From assembly GCF_000720635.1 (NCBI RefSeq), contig NZ_JOCF01000065.1, positions 1 through 59,101 of the forward strand: a stretch of DNA of 59,101 nt. The letters run 5' to 3'. Origin of the DNA: Streptomyces sp. NRRL WC-3742 (GTDB lineage: Bacteria; Actinomycetota; Actinomycetes; Streptomycetales; Streptomycetaceae). How positions within the stretch are numbered: the stretch's first letter is position 1; every line of letters begins with the position of its first letter. Positions 48,021-56,104 of this stretch are shown here, in pieces. The notes under the pieces were generated by a model. It was not told the origin of the DNA, ran no database searches, and worked only from the letters and a program-made list of their open reading frames with translations. A program made the translations under genes and the position numbers.

Positions 48021-48398
48021 GACGCTCCCCCACCCGCTCCCCACGACAAACCGACGACGCGACGACAATCACGCGGCCTCTGCCGGGGACGGATGGTGCA
48101 ACGGCACACATGACATGTCAGCGGCTTACCTTCGCCCCGGCGAATTGCCTCGTCAAGCCCCTGTCGCGGCCCGATCGGCCCTGCGACCGTCATCCTTTAC
48201 CCGGGCATTGCCCTCTCCGGGACATCCCCGGGGCATCCCCGGGACATCCGCGGAGCCGACCCGGGCCCGGCCGCGCCCCGCCCGGGAGGCGGGAGACTTG
48301 AAGAGTCCTTCACCATCCGAGACCCTGAACACTCCTGAACGCTCATGAACACTCCTGAGCGTTCCCCGAGCGGCACCGACCGGTGCGGAGGCCGGCAG
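48021..48398. other. 378-bp interval between LysR and a small divergent ORF
   Basis: No gene is supported. It contains the perfect palindrome TGACATGTCA at 48111-48120, GGGACATCC-type repeats near 48218-48250, and a tandem plus inverted repeat at 48326-48365 just before the small ORF. Confidence 0.5.
48326..48365. repeat. Tandem 20-bp repeat containing an inverted repeat
   Basis: Units 48326-48345 and 48346-48365 share TGAACACTCCTGA. Within them GAACGCTCA (48337-48345) and TGAGCGTTC (48356-48364) form perfect 9-bp arms with a 10-bp spacer, 35-62 bp before the 48399 ATG; a likely operator. Confidence 0.65.
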
Positions 48399-48593
48399 AT
48401 GACAGCCATGTTCGACCAGGAGTTGCGCGAGCAGCTCGCCCAGGCCCGGCAGGACCTCGCCGCGGCCCGGGCCGCAGGGGACGCCGACGGCGTCCAGGCG
48501 TACGAGGGCCGGGTCGCCTCGCTCCTGCGGCTCGCCGCTCAGCACGGCATCGACCTCCCGCACCGCGCCGAGGAAGAGGAACACAACGACTAG
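48399..48593 (+). CDS. Small coiled-coil protein (64 aa)
   Basis: A 64-aa acidic protein, predicted as a helical hairpin: FDQELREQLAQARQDLAAARAAGDADGVQAYEGRVASLLRLAAQHGI, ending in Glu/Asp. GCGGAGG precedes the ATG at 48399 and third-position bias is strong. No known domain. A strong terminator follows, so it forms its own transcription unit. Confidence 0.7.
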   Translation: MTAMFDQELREQLAQARQDLAAARAAGDADGVQAYEGRVASLLRLAAQHGIDLPHRAEEEEHND

Positions 48594-48606
48594 CCGCACA
48601 TACGAA

Positions 48607-48640
48607 AGGAGGCGGTCACCCCCAGGGGTGACCGCCTCCT
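48607..48640. terminator. Bidirectional terminator
   Basis: A 16-bp perfect stem (AGGAGGCGGTCACCCC and its complement) with a CA loop between the small ORF and the convergent methyltransferase gene. Confidence 0.85.
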
Positions 48641-48653
48641 CCGTCTCACCGGA

Positions 48654-50339
48654 TCACTTCCCGGCCGGCTCCAGGATCGCCACGCACTCGAAGTGGTGCG
48701 TCATCGGGAACAGGTCGAAGGCCCGCAGCGACACCGGCCGGTACCCGCCCTCGCGGAAGAACGCCAGGTCCCGCGCCAGCGCCGCCGGGTCGCAGGCCAC
48801 GTACGCGATGCGCCGCGCCTCCAGGCCCGCCAGGTGCGCGACGGTCTCCCGCCCGGCGCCCGCGCGCGGCGGGTCCAGCACGATCAGGTCGGTGGCGGTG
48901 ATGCCGGTGCGCGGCAGCAGCGTCTCGACCCGGTCGCACTCGATCCGCACGTTCTCCAGCACGGCCAGGTTGTGCCGGGCGTCGGCCACCGCCTGCTTGG
49001 AGGACTCGATGCCGAGCACCGCGCCGTCCTCGCCGACCCGGTCGGCCAGCGCGCCCGCGAACAGGCCGACGCCGCAGTACAGGTCGAGCGCGCTCTCGCC
49101 CCACTGCGGGTCCAGGCCGTCCAGGACCGCGTCGACCAGGGTGTCCGGCGCCTCGGGGTGGATCTGCCAGAAGCCGCCGTTGCTGATCCGCCAGGTCCGC
49201 CCGGCGGCGCGCTCGCGCACGAAGGAGCGCCCGTGCACCTTGTGCACGCCGCCGTGGTCGTCCACGCGGGCGATCGAGACCGGCTTGTCCAGCTCGACGA
49301 TCGGCAGCTGTGCGCCGTCGCGCGGGGTCAGCACCACCTGGCGGTCCGAGGAGCCGGACGCGGCGACCACCTCGACCGTGGCGACGCCCGGCCAGTCGCG
49401 GGCCTCGACGCCCAGCTCGGTGACGCCCTCGGCGGCGATCAGACAGCGGTCGATCGGCTGCACCTCGTGCGAGCGGTGCTTGCGCAGCCCGACCTTGTCG
49501 CTCTGCGCGTCCACCGTGTACTGCACCCGGGTGCGCCAGGCCGGCACCTGCCCGGCGGGCAGCTTGCCGCCGACCGGCTCGACGCTGCCGTCCCAGCCGG
49601 CCTCCTCCGGGGTGAGCCCGGCCAGCTTGGCCAGCTGCTCGGTCAGCACCGACGCCTTGAGCTTGCGCTGCCCGCCCGGGGTGACGTGCTGCCAGTCGCA
49701 GCCGCCGCACTTGCCGGGGCCCGCGAACGGGCACGGCGCCTCGATGCGCTCCTTGGCCGGTTCCAGGACCTCCACCGCGTCCGCGCGCAGGAAGCGCGAG
49801 GTGCTGGTGCCCTCGGTCACCTGCGCGACGACCCGCTCGCCGGGCAGCGCGTGCCGCACGAACAGCACCCGCCCCTCGTGCCGGGCCACGCAGTGCCCGC
49901 CGCCGTGCGCGACCGGGCCGACCTCGACCTCGTAGCGCTCACCGACCAGCGGCTCCCCGGACGGCGCCTGCGGCCGCTGCGGCCGTACGGGGGCGGCGCC
50001 CGCCCGCAGCGCCTTCGGCGGCCGGACCGCCTGCTTGCGCGGCGCCCTGCGCCCGGCGCCACCCGCGTCGGCGGAGGTCTTCGCCGCCTTCGCGCCCTTG
50101 TCCGCCTTCACCGGCTTCTCGGCCTTCGCCGGCTTCTCGGCCTTGCGCGGCTCCGGCTCCCCCGGCACGACCGGCGCGGTGCGCGCCGTCAGCCCGTCGC
50201 GGTCGGTGGCCTCCGGGCGGGCCGGCCGGCCCCAGCGCGGCCGAGCCACCTGCCCGGGCTGGGAGCCGCCCCGGCGGGCGCCGCCCTTGCCCTTGCCGGA
50301 GGAGGAACCCGAGGAACGGGACGGAGTGTTGCGGGTCAC
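48654..50339 (-). CDS. TrmA/RlmD-family RNA (uracil-C5)-methyltransferase
   Basis: A 561-aa class I SAM enzyme methylating uracil in tRNA or rRNA. Residues 1-125 are a long basic, low-complexity extension rich in Lys/Ala/Pro/Arg. A TRAM RNA-binding domain follows (GERYEVEVGPVAHGGGHCVARHEGRVLFV). Iron-sulfur ligands include C203, C211 and C214 (CPFAGPGKCGGC). DLYCGVGLFAG binds SAM, VLDPPRAGAG is the conserved loop and C516 in YVACDPAALARD is the nucleophile. The start GTG overlaps the permease stop by 4 nt (GTGA). It corresponds in position to Rv2689c of M. tuberculosis. Target base is unknown. Confidence 0.92.
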   Translation of the reverse strand: MTRNTPSRSSGSSSGKGKGGARRGGSQPGQVARPRWGRPARPEATDRDGLTARTAPVVPGEPEPRKAEKPAKAEKPVKADKGAKAAKTSADAGGAGRRAPRKQAVRPPKALRAGAAPVRPQRPQAPSGEPLVGERYEVEVGPVAHGGGHCVARHEGRVLFVRHALPGERVVAQVTEGTSTSRFLRADAVEVLEPAKERIEAPCPFAGPGKCGGCDWQHVTPGGQRKLKASVLTEQLAKLAGLTPEEAGWDGSVEPVGGKLPAGQVPAWRTRVQYTVDAQSDKVGLRKHRSHEVQPIDRCLIAAEGVTELGVEARDWPGVATVEVVAASGSSDRQVVLTPRDGAQLPIVELDKPVSIARVDDHGGVHKVHGRSFVRERAAGRTWRISNGGFWQIHPEAPDTLVDAVLDGLDPQWGESALDLYCGVGLFAGALADRVGEDGAVLGIESSKQAVADARHNLAVLENVRIECDRVETLLPRTGITATDLIVLDPPRAGAGRETVAHLAGLEARRIAYVACDPAALARDLAFFREGGYRPVSLRAFDLFPMTHHFECVAILEPAGK

Positions 50340-52411
50340 AGATCGGAGTCCTTGCTGCGGTCGGTGGGCGCGTCGCCGGGCGAACCGGTGCGCACTGAAT
50401 CCTTCGACTGTACGGCCTTCGGCGCCCGCGGCTCGCCACGGCGGACGGCGCCCGGCGCCGACCAGGCCCTCTGCGGCTTGCGGCGCTCCGAGGACTCCAG
50501 CTGCCACGGCACCGAGGTGACCATCACACCGGGCTTGAAGAGCAGCCGCCCCTTGAGCCTCAGCGCGCTCTGGTTGTGCAGCAGGTGCTCGTACCAGCGG
50601 CCCACCACGTACTCGGGGATGTACACCGACACCACCTCGCGCGGGCTGCTGCGGCGCAGGTTCTTCACGTAGTCCAGCACCGGCCCGGTGATCTCCCGGT
50701 ACGGCGAGTCCAGCACCTTCAGCGGCACCTCGATGCCCCGCTCGTGCCACTCCCGCCGCAGCGCCGCCGTGTCCTCCGGGTCGACGTTGACGGTGATCGC
50801 CTCCAGCGTGTGCGGCCGGGCGAGCCGCGCGTACGCGATGGCCCGCAGCGCGGGCTTGTGCAGCTTGGAGACCAGCACGATCGCGTGCACCCGGGTGGGC
50901 ATCAGCGTGTCGTCCGCCTCCTCGACCGCGAGGAGCTCGTCGGAGACCCGGTCGTAGTGGCGGCGGATGCCCTTCATCATCACGAACAGCACGGCCATCG
51001 CCGCGATCGCGATCCAGGCGTGGCTGATCTTGGTGACGAGCACGACGATCAGCACGGCCATGGTCATCACCAGGCCGAAGGTGTTGATCGCCCGGCTGCG
51101 CTGCATGTGGCGGCGCGCGGCCGGGTCGGTCTCGGTGCGCAGCAGCCGGGTCCAGTGCCGGATCATCCCGGACTGGCTCATGTTGAAGGAGACGAAGACG
51201 CCGACGATGTACAGCTGGATCAGCCGGTTCGGGTCCGCGTCGAAGGCCAGGACCAGCACGATCGCGGCGATCGCCAGCAGGATGATGCCGTTGGAGAAGG
51301 CCAGCCGGTCGCCGCGGGTGTGAAGCTGCCGGGGCAGGTAGCGGTCCTGGGCGAGGATCGAGCCGAGCACCGGGAAACCGTTGAAGGCCGTGTTGGCGGC
51401 CAGCACCAGGATCAGGCCGGTGACGGCGGCGACGAAGTAGAAGCCGGGCGTGAAGTTGGAGAACACGGCCTCGCTGATCTGCGCCAGCGCCGTCTTCTGG
51501 TGGTAGCCGGGCCCGGAGCCGACGAGCTGCTCCGCCGGGTTCTCGGCCATCTGCACGTGGGTGAGGCGGGCCAGCCAGATGATGCCCATGAACATCACCA
51601 CGGCGATGGAGGCCATCATCAGCAGGGTGGTGGCCGCGTTCTTGCTCTTCGGCTTGCGGAACGCCGGCACGCCGTTGGAGATCGCCTCCACACCGGTCAG
51701 CGCGGCGCAACCGGAGGAGAAGGACTTCAGCAGCAGGAACACCATCGCGAACCCTGCCAGCGAGCCGTTGCCCGGGGTCGCCTCGAGCGCGAAGCCGGAG
51801 CTCTCGGAGGGCATGTCCTGCCCGAGCACGACGCTGCGGAAGAACCCGTAGCCGACCATCCCGACCACGCCGATCATGAAGGCGTAGGTGGGGACGGCGA
51901 ACGCGGAGCCGGACTCGCGCACGCCGCGCAGGTTCATCCCCATCAGCAGCACGATCACGATCACCGCCACCAGCGCCTCGTGCCCGCGCAGGGCCGGGAC
52001 GGCGGAGACGACGTTGGCGACGCCCGAGCTGGTGGACACGGCGACGGTCAGCACGTAGTCGACCATCAGCGCACTCGCCACCACCAGGCCCGAGTTGGGT
52101 CCGTGGTTGACGGTGGCGACCTCGTAGTCGCCGCCGCCGCTGGGGTAGGCGTGGACGTTCTGCCGGTAGGAGGCGACAACGGCCAGCATCACGATCGCCA
52201 CGACGAGGCCGATCTGCCAGGAGAAGTGGATCGCCGAGGCCCCCGCGACGGAGAGCGTGAGCAGGATCTCCTCGGGGGCGTACGCGACCGAGGAGAGCGC
52301 GTCCGAGGCGAAGACGGGCAGCGCGATCCGCTTGGGCAGGAGCGTTTCGCCCAGCTTGTCGCTGCGCAGCGCACGCCCGATCAGGATGCGTTTCGGAAGG
52401 TCAGTCGGCAT
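50336..52411 (-). CDS. APC-superfamily permease, KimA-like (probable K+ importer)
   Basis: A 691-aa membrane protein with about 12 helices (residues about 40-510) and a cytosolic C-terminal domain of about 150 residues. SDALSSVAYAPEEILL in helix 1 and YRQNVHAYPSGGGDYEVA match the KimA/YdaO group rather than amino acid porters. The C-terminal part (RVHAIVLVSKLHKPALRAIAYARLARPHTLEAITVNV) is a USP-like fold. The final 40 residues are basic and disordered. KimA imports potassium in Bacillus subtilis; TrkA genes divergent from this one support that role here. I place the start at ATG 52411, giving MPTDLPKRILIGRAL; an ATG at 52474 is also possible. Equivalent to Rv2690c. Confidence 0.85.
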   Translation of the reverse strand: MPTDLPKRILIGRALRSDKLGETLLPKRIALPVFASDALSSVAYAPEEILLTLSVAGASAIHFSWQIGLVVAIVMLAVVASYRQNVHAYPSGGGDYEVATVNHGPNSGLVVASALMVDYVLTVAVSTSSGVANVVSAVPALRGHEALVAVIVIVLLMGMNLRGVRESGSAFAVPTYAFMIGVVGMVGYGFFRSVVLGQDMPSESSGFALEATPGNGSLAGFAMVFLLLKSFSSGCAALTGVEAISNGVPAFRKPKSKNAATTLLMMASIAVVMFMGIIWLARLTHVQMAENPAEQLVGSGPGYHQKTALAQISEAVFSNFTPGFYFVAAVTGLILVLAANTAFNGFPVLGSILAQDRYLPRQLHTRGDRLAFSNGIILLAIAAIVLVLAFDADPNRLIQLYIVGVFVSFNMSQSGMIRHWTRLLRTETDPAARRHMQRSRAINTFGLVMTMAVLIVVLVTKISHAWIAIAAMAVLFVMMKGIRRHYDRVSDELLAVEEADDTLMPTRVHAIVLVSKLHKPALRAIAYARLARPHTLEAITVNVDPEDTAALRREWHERGIEVPLKVLDSPYREITGPVLDYVKNLRRSSPREVVSVYIPEYVVGRWYEHLLHNQSALRLKGRLLFKPGVMVTSVPWQLESSERRKPQRAWSAPGAVRRGEPRAPKAVQSKDSVRTGSPGDAPTDRSKDSDL

Positions 52412-52680
52412 AGGCACGTTAAGGAATCGTAGGGGTTCCTCCTGAGCGCTTGCGCCGGAGCTACCCCCCTTCATCGCGACTGCGATGTACGGACCGGCTA
52501 GCGTGTCGGATACGAGCCGGCGGGCAACACTGACGTTGTCGACCGTCGTCGACGCCGTTCGGAGCGTCCCCCGGGTCGGCCCCCACCAGAGCACTCGCCG
52601 CGGAAACAGCCGGGCGGGAAACGGAGATGATCGGTGTTTGCGCAGGTCAAGACCCCTACGGAACGGGTGAGGTAGCACCG

Positions 52681-53349
52681 GTGCACATCGTCATCATGGG
52701 CTGCGGCCGCGTGGGCTCGGCCCTGGCCAGAGCGCTGGAGAAACAGGGTCACTCGGTGGCCGTGGTCGACCAGGACCCGACGGCGTTCCGCCGTCTGGGC
52801 GCCGGGTTCAACGGGCGCCGGGTGACCGGTGTCGGCTTCGACCAGGACACCCTGCGCGAGGCGGGCATCGAGGAGGCCGGCGCGTTCGCCGCCGTCTCCA
52901 GCGGTGACAACTCCAACATCATCGCCGCGCGGGTGGCCCGGGAGACCTTCGGCGTGGAGAACGTCGCGGCCCGGATCTACGACCCCCGCCGCGCCGAGGT
53001 GTACCAGCGCCTGGGCATCCCGACCGTCGCCACCGTCCGCTGGACGGCCGACCAGATGCTTCGCCGGCTGCTGCCCAGCGGCGCCGAGCCGCTGTGGCAG
53101 GACCCGAGCGGCGGCGTGCAGCTCGCCGAGGTCGCGTACGACCCGGCGTGGGTGGGCCGGCGCCTCGGCCTGTTGGAGGAGGCGTCCGGCGCCCGGGTGG
53201 CGTTCGTCACCCGGCTCGGCGAGGGCGTGCTGCCCTCGCCGCAGATGGTGGTGCAGGAAGGCGACCTGGTGCACGTGATGCTGCGTCGGGGCGACCTGAC
53301 GGCCGTGGAGGCCGCGTTCGCGCAGGGGCCGAAGGAGGAGGGTCACTGA
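52681..53349 (+). CDS. ceoB: TrkA-family potassium uptake regulator 1
   Basis: A 222-aa RCK protein: an N-terminal nucleotide-binding Rossmann domain (HIVIMGCGRVGSALARALEKQGHSVAVVDQDP) and a C-terminal RCK_C domain (about 140-215; GVQLAEVAYDPAWVGRRLG, QEGDLVHVMLRRGD). It gates or activates a K+ transporter in response to NAD(H), ATP or c-di-AMP-type ligands. GTG at 52681 follows GAGGTAG. The stop overlaps the start of the second TrkA gene (TGATG). No TrkH/TrkG channel subunit is adjacent; the divergent KimA-like permease is the obvious candidate partner. Equivalent to ceoB. Confidence 0.93.
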   Translation: MHIVIMGCGRVGSALARALEKQGHSVAVVDQDPTAFRRLGAGFNGRRVTGVGFDQDTLREAGIEEAGAFAAVSSGDNSNIIAARVARETFGVENVAARIYDPRRAEVYQRLGIPTVATVRWTADQMLRRLLPSGAEPLWQDPSGGVQLAEVAYDPAWVGRRLGLLEEASGARVAFVTRLGEGVLPSPQMVVQEGDLVHVMLRRGDLTAVEAAFAQGPKEEGH

Positions 53350-54020
53350 TGCGGGTCGCCATTGCCGGGGCCGGTGCCGTGGGCCGCTCGATCGCGGGCG
53401 AGCTGCTGGAGAACGGCCACGAGGTCCTCCTGATCGACAAGAACCCCAACTCCATCTCGGTGGAGCGGGTCCCCATGGCCGAGTGGCTGCTCGCCGACGC
53501 CTGCGAGATCACCTCGCTGGACGAGGCCGCCCTGCAGCGCTGCCACGTCGTCATCGCCGCGACCGGCGACGACAAGGTCAACCTGGTCGTCTCGCTGCTC
53601 GCCAAGACCGAGTACGCGGTGCCGCGGGTCGTCGCCCGGGTGAACAACCCGAAGAACGAGTGGCTCTTCAACGAGTCCTGGGGTGTGGACGTCGCCGTCT
53701 CCACCCCGCGCCTGATGTCCGCGCTGGTCGAGGAGGCCGTCAGCGTCGGCGACCTGGTGCGCCTGATGCGCTTCAGCCAGGGCAACGCCAACCTGGTCGA
53801 GCTGACCCTGGCCGCCGACACCGAGCTGGTCGGCACCCGCGTCGGCGACGTCGCCTGGCCGCAGGACACCGCGCTGGTGACCATCATCCGCGAGGGCCGG
53901 GTGCTGGTACCGGGCAAGGACGACACCCTGGAGGGCGGCGACGAGCTGCTCTTCGTCGCCGCGCAGGAGCGCGAGGAGGAGTTGGAGCGGCTGCTCCTGT
54001 CGTCCTCCGGCGGCCAGTAG
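53349..54020 (+). CDS. ceoC: TrkA-family potassium uptake regulator 2
   Basis: A 223-aa paralogue: RVAIAGAGAVGRSIAGELLENGHEVLLIDKNP starts the Rossmann domain; EITSLDEAALQRCHVVIAATGDDKVNLVVSLLAKTEYAVPRVVARVNNP is the RCK_N core; the C-terminal domain (NLVELTLAADTELVGTRVGDV... EGGDELLFVAA) is RCK_C. The ATG overlaps the previous stop by 1 nt, so the two proteins are likely made in equal amounts and could form a heteromeric ring. Confidence 0.93.
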   Translation: MRVAIAGAGAVGRSIAGELLENGHEVLLIDKNPNSISVERVPMAEWLLADACEITSLDEAALQRCHVVIAATGDDKVNLVVSLLAKTEYAVPRVVARVNNPKNEWLFNESWGVDVAVSTPRLMSALVEEAVSVGDLVRLMRFSQGNANLVELTLAADTELVGTRVGDVAWPQDTALVTIIREGRVLVPGKDDTLEGGDELLFVAAQEREEELERLLLSSSGGQ

Positions 54021-54036
54021 GACCCACGGCACGCGG

Positions 54037-54076
54037 CAGGGCCCGCACCCCTTCGAAAAGGGGTGCGGGCCCTGCG
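54037..54076. terminator. Terminator after the TrkA pair
   Basis: An 18-bp perfect stem (54037-54054 with 54059-54076) and a CGAA tetraloop, one of the strongest in the window; shared with the convergent DUF3159 gene. Confidence 0.9.
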
Positions 54077-54078
54077 TC

Positions 54079-54130
54079 CGTTCGTGGGCCCCGTTCGTGG
54101 ATCCCGTTCGTGGACCCCGTTCGTGGCCCC
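54079..54130. repeat. Four 13-bp tandem repeats
   Basis: CCGTTCGTGG plus a variable three-base end, units starting at 54079, 54092, 54105 and 54118. Located between the terminator and the DUF3159 stop. Confidence 0.9.
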
Positions 54131-54141
54131 GGGGAGCCCGG

Positions 54142-54927
54142 CTACTTGGCCGGCTCCTCCTCGTCCTCCTCCAGCTGCGCCTTGATCGGCGGCGGCGCCT
54201 TCAGCAGGATCTGCCAGGTGACGTACATCGCCAGCAGCATCGGCGGGATGCCGAGGGCGACCTTCAGCCAGCCGAGCAGGTTGACGTTGTGGGTGAAGTA
54301 CAGCGGGAAGAGGATCACCGGCTTGAGGCCCATGATCACCACCCAGGCCCAGGTCGCCTTGGTGTAGGCGCGGAAGCGGCCCGGGTTCTCCTTGCGCCAG
54401 GTGAACATCTCGCCGGTGATCGGACCGAGCATCAGGCCGATCATCGGCCAGCGCACCAGCGCGGAGAGCGCGAAGCCCGCGCAGTAGGCGACGTTCCACA
54501 GCAGGCCCGGCAGGTAGAAGTCCTCGGCCTTTCCGCTCTTCATCGCGATCCAGGCGCCCAGGGCGACGCCGAAGACGCCGCTGAAGGCGTGCTGGATGGT
54601 CTCCCGCCTCGCCAGCCGGGCCACCACGAACAGGGCGCTCAGACCGAGCGCGGCCCAGGCGGCACTGCTGACCTGGTGGGTCAGGTTGTACGTGACGATG
54701 AAGACCAGGCCGGGCAGCGTCATGTCGATCATGCCGCGCACGCCGCCGAAAGCCTTCAGGACGGTGTCGGCGGCCTCCTTGGAGGCGGCGGCCCTCCGAG
54801 CCTCCTCCTCCTCGGGGGTCAGCGGCGCCGGGGCCTCCTGGGCGGGGACGGCGGTCCCCTGGAGGGCGGCCGTGTCGAGGCCGAGCCGGGTGGCGGCGTC
54901 ACCGCCGGGCTGGTTGCTCACGCTCAT
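54142..54927 (-). CDS. DUF3159 membrane protein
   Basis: A 261-aa membrane protein with six to seven helices from about residue 68 on, after a soluble acidic N-terminus (PLTPEEEEARRAAASKEAADTVLKAFGG). MIDMTLPGLVFIVTYNLT, ALSALVRWPMIGLMLGPITGE and RFRAYTKATWAWVVIMGLKPV are typical of DUF3159, equivalent to Rv2693c. Function unknown; its conserved place beside TrkA genes hints at ion or envelope homeostasis. The start overlaps the OB-fold gene stop by 4 nt. Confidence 0.88.
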   Translation of the reverse strand: MSVSNQPGGDAATRLGLDTAALQGTAVPAQEAPAPLTPEEEEARRAAASKEAADTVLKAFGGVRGMIDMTLPGLVFIVTYNLTHQVSSAAWAALGLSALFVVARLARRETIQHAFSGVFGVALGAWIAMKSGKAEDFYLPGLLWNVAYCAGFALSALVRWPMIGLMLGPITGEMFTWRKENPGRFRAYTKATWAWVVIMGLKPVILFPLYFTHNVNLLGWLKVALGIPPMLLAMYVTWQILLKAPPPIKAQLEEDEEEPAK

Positions 54928-55331
54928 TCGCTCCCGTGTCCGACCGGACGCAACTCGTATCGAGGGTTGAACAGCACGCGGCGCCCGCGTGCGTGGCTGA
55001 TCCGGCCGCTGGCGACGAGCCGGCGACCGGGTTCTATGCCCGCGATCGAGCGGCGGCCGAGCCAGACCATGTCCAACGCCTCGGTGCCGTCGAAGAGTTC
55101 GGCCTCCAGCGCCGGTACCCCGGCCCGCGGGCGGAGCGTCACCGTGCGCAGCGTGCCCGCGACGGTGACCAGGTCGCGGTCGCCGCAGGCGGCGATCGGA
55201 CGGCTGCCCGACTCCGCGGCGCTCTCCTGGCGCAGCTCCTCGGCCTGCAGCTCCTCGGTCGAGGAGGTCAGCCGGCTGAGCATGCGGCGCAGGCGGCCCT
55301 GGGGCTGGTCGCCGTTCTTGTCACCACTCAT
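54924..55331 (-). CDS. OB-fold nucleic-acid-binding protein
   Basis: A 135-aa protein, equivalent to Rv2694c. Residues 1-45 are helical and charged (RLRRMLSRLTSSTEELQAEELRQES); the rest is an OB-fold of the tRNA-anticodon-binding type: DLVTVAGTLRTVTLRPRAGVPALEAELFDGTEALDMVWLGRRSIAGIEPGRRLVASGRI. Its ligand is unknown. It is translationally coupled to the DUF3159 gene. The 92-nt gap to kdpE has no clear terminator. Confidence 0.85.
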   Translation of the reverse strand: MSGDKNGDQPQGRLRRMLSRLTSSTEELQAEELRQESAAESGSRPIAACGDRDLVTVAGTLRTVTLRPRAGVPALEAELFDGTEALDMVWLGRRSIAGIEPGRRLVASGRISHARGRRVLFNPRYELRPVGHGSE

Positions 55332-55423
55332 GCCGGAAGGGTACCGGTTTCCGGCCCCCCGACGGCAGGCGTCTGCCGCCGGGGGTCACTCTCCGGGACG
55401 GACCCGAACCGGCCTGTCGGGCT

Positions 55424-56104
55424 CTAACCCTCGAAGCGGTAGCCCATGCCCGGCTCGGTGATGAAGTGGCGCGGGTGGGAGGGGTCGCGCTCCAGCTTGC
55501 GGCGCAGCTGGGCCAGGTAGACCCGCAGGTAGTTGGTCTCGGTGCGGTAGGCGGGCCCCCACACCTCCTGGAGCAGCTGGGTCTGGCTGACCAGCCGGCC
55601 CGCGTTGCGGACCAGCACCTCCAGCAGGTGCCATTCGGTGGGGGTGAGGCGCACGTCGGTGCCGTCCCGGTTGACCTTCTTCGCGGCGAGGTCGACGGTG
55701 AAGCTCTCGGTGACGACGAGCGAGTCGTCCTCCCCCGCGACGGGCTCCGCGCGCCGGACGGCCGCCCGCATCCGGGCGAGCAGCTCGTCCATGCCGAAGG
55801 GCTTGGTGACGTAGTCGTCGGCGCCTGCGTCCAGGGCTTCGACCTTCTCGTCGGAGGCGTGCCGGGCCGACAGCACGATGATCGGCACCCGCGTCCAGCC
55901 GCGCAGGCCGCGGATCACCTCGACGCCGTCCATGTCGGGCAGCCCCAGGTCCAGGACGACGACGTCCGGATGGCGGGCGGCGGCCAGCTCCAGGGCGCCG
56001 GCGCCGTCATGGGCCGCGTCGACCTCGTACTTGCGGGCCTTGAGGTTGATCACCAGCGCGCGGACGATCTGCGGTTCGTCGTCCACGACGAGGACCCGGG
56101 TCAT
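55424..56104 (-). CDS. kdpE: Response regulator KdpE
   Basis: A 226-aa OmpR/PhoB-type regulator. The receiver has VVDDEPQIVRALVINL, the phospho-acceptor D52 in VVVLDLGLPDMDG, and LSARHASDEKVEALDAGADDYVTKPF. The winged-helix effector (LTPTEWHLLEVLVRNAGRLVSQTQLLQEVWGPAY, NYLRVYLAQLRRKLE) matches KdpE. It activates kdpFABC under K+ limitation or osmotic stress; no kdpFABC lies in this window. Its ATG directly follows the kdpD stop (TAA-ATG). Confidence 0.93.
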   Translation of the reverse strand: MTRVLVVDDEPQIVRALVINLKARKYEVDAAHDGAGALELAAARHPDVVVLDLGLPDMDGVEVIRGLRGWTRVPIIVLSARHASDEKVEALDAGADDYVTKPFGMDELLARMRAAVRRAEPVAGEDDSLVVTESFTVDLAAKKVNRDGTDVRLTPTEWHLLEVLVRNAGRLVSQTQLLQEVWGPAYRTETNYLRVYLAQLRRKLERDPSHPRHFITEPGMGYRFEG

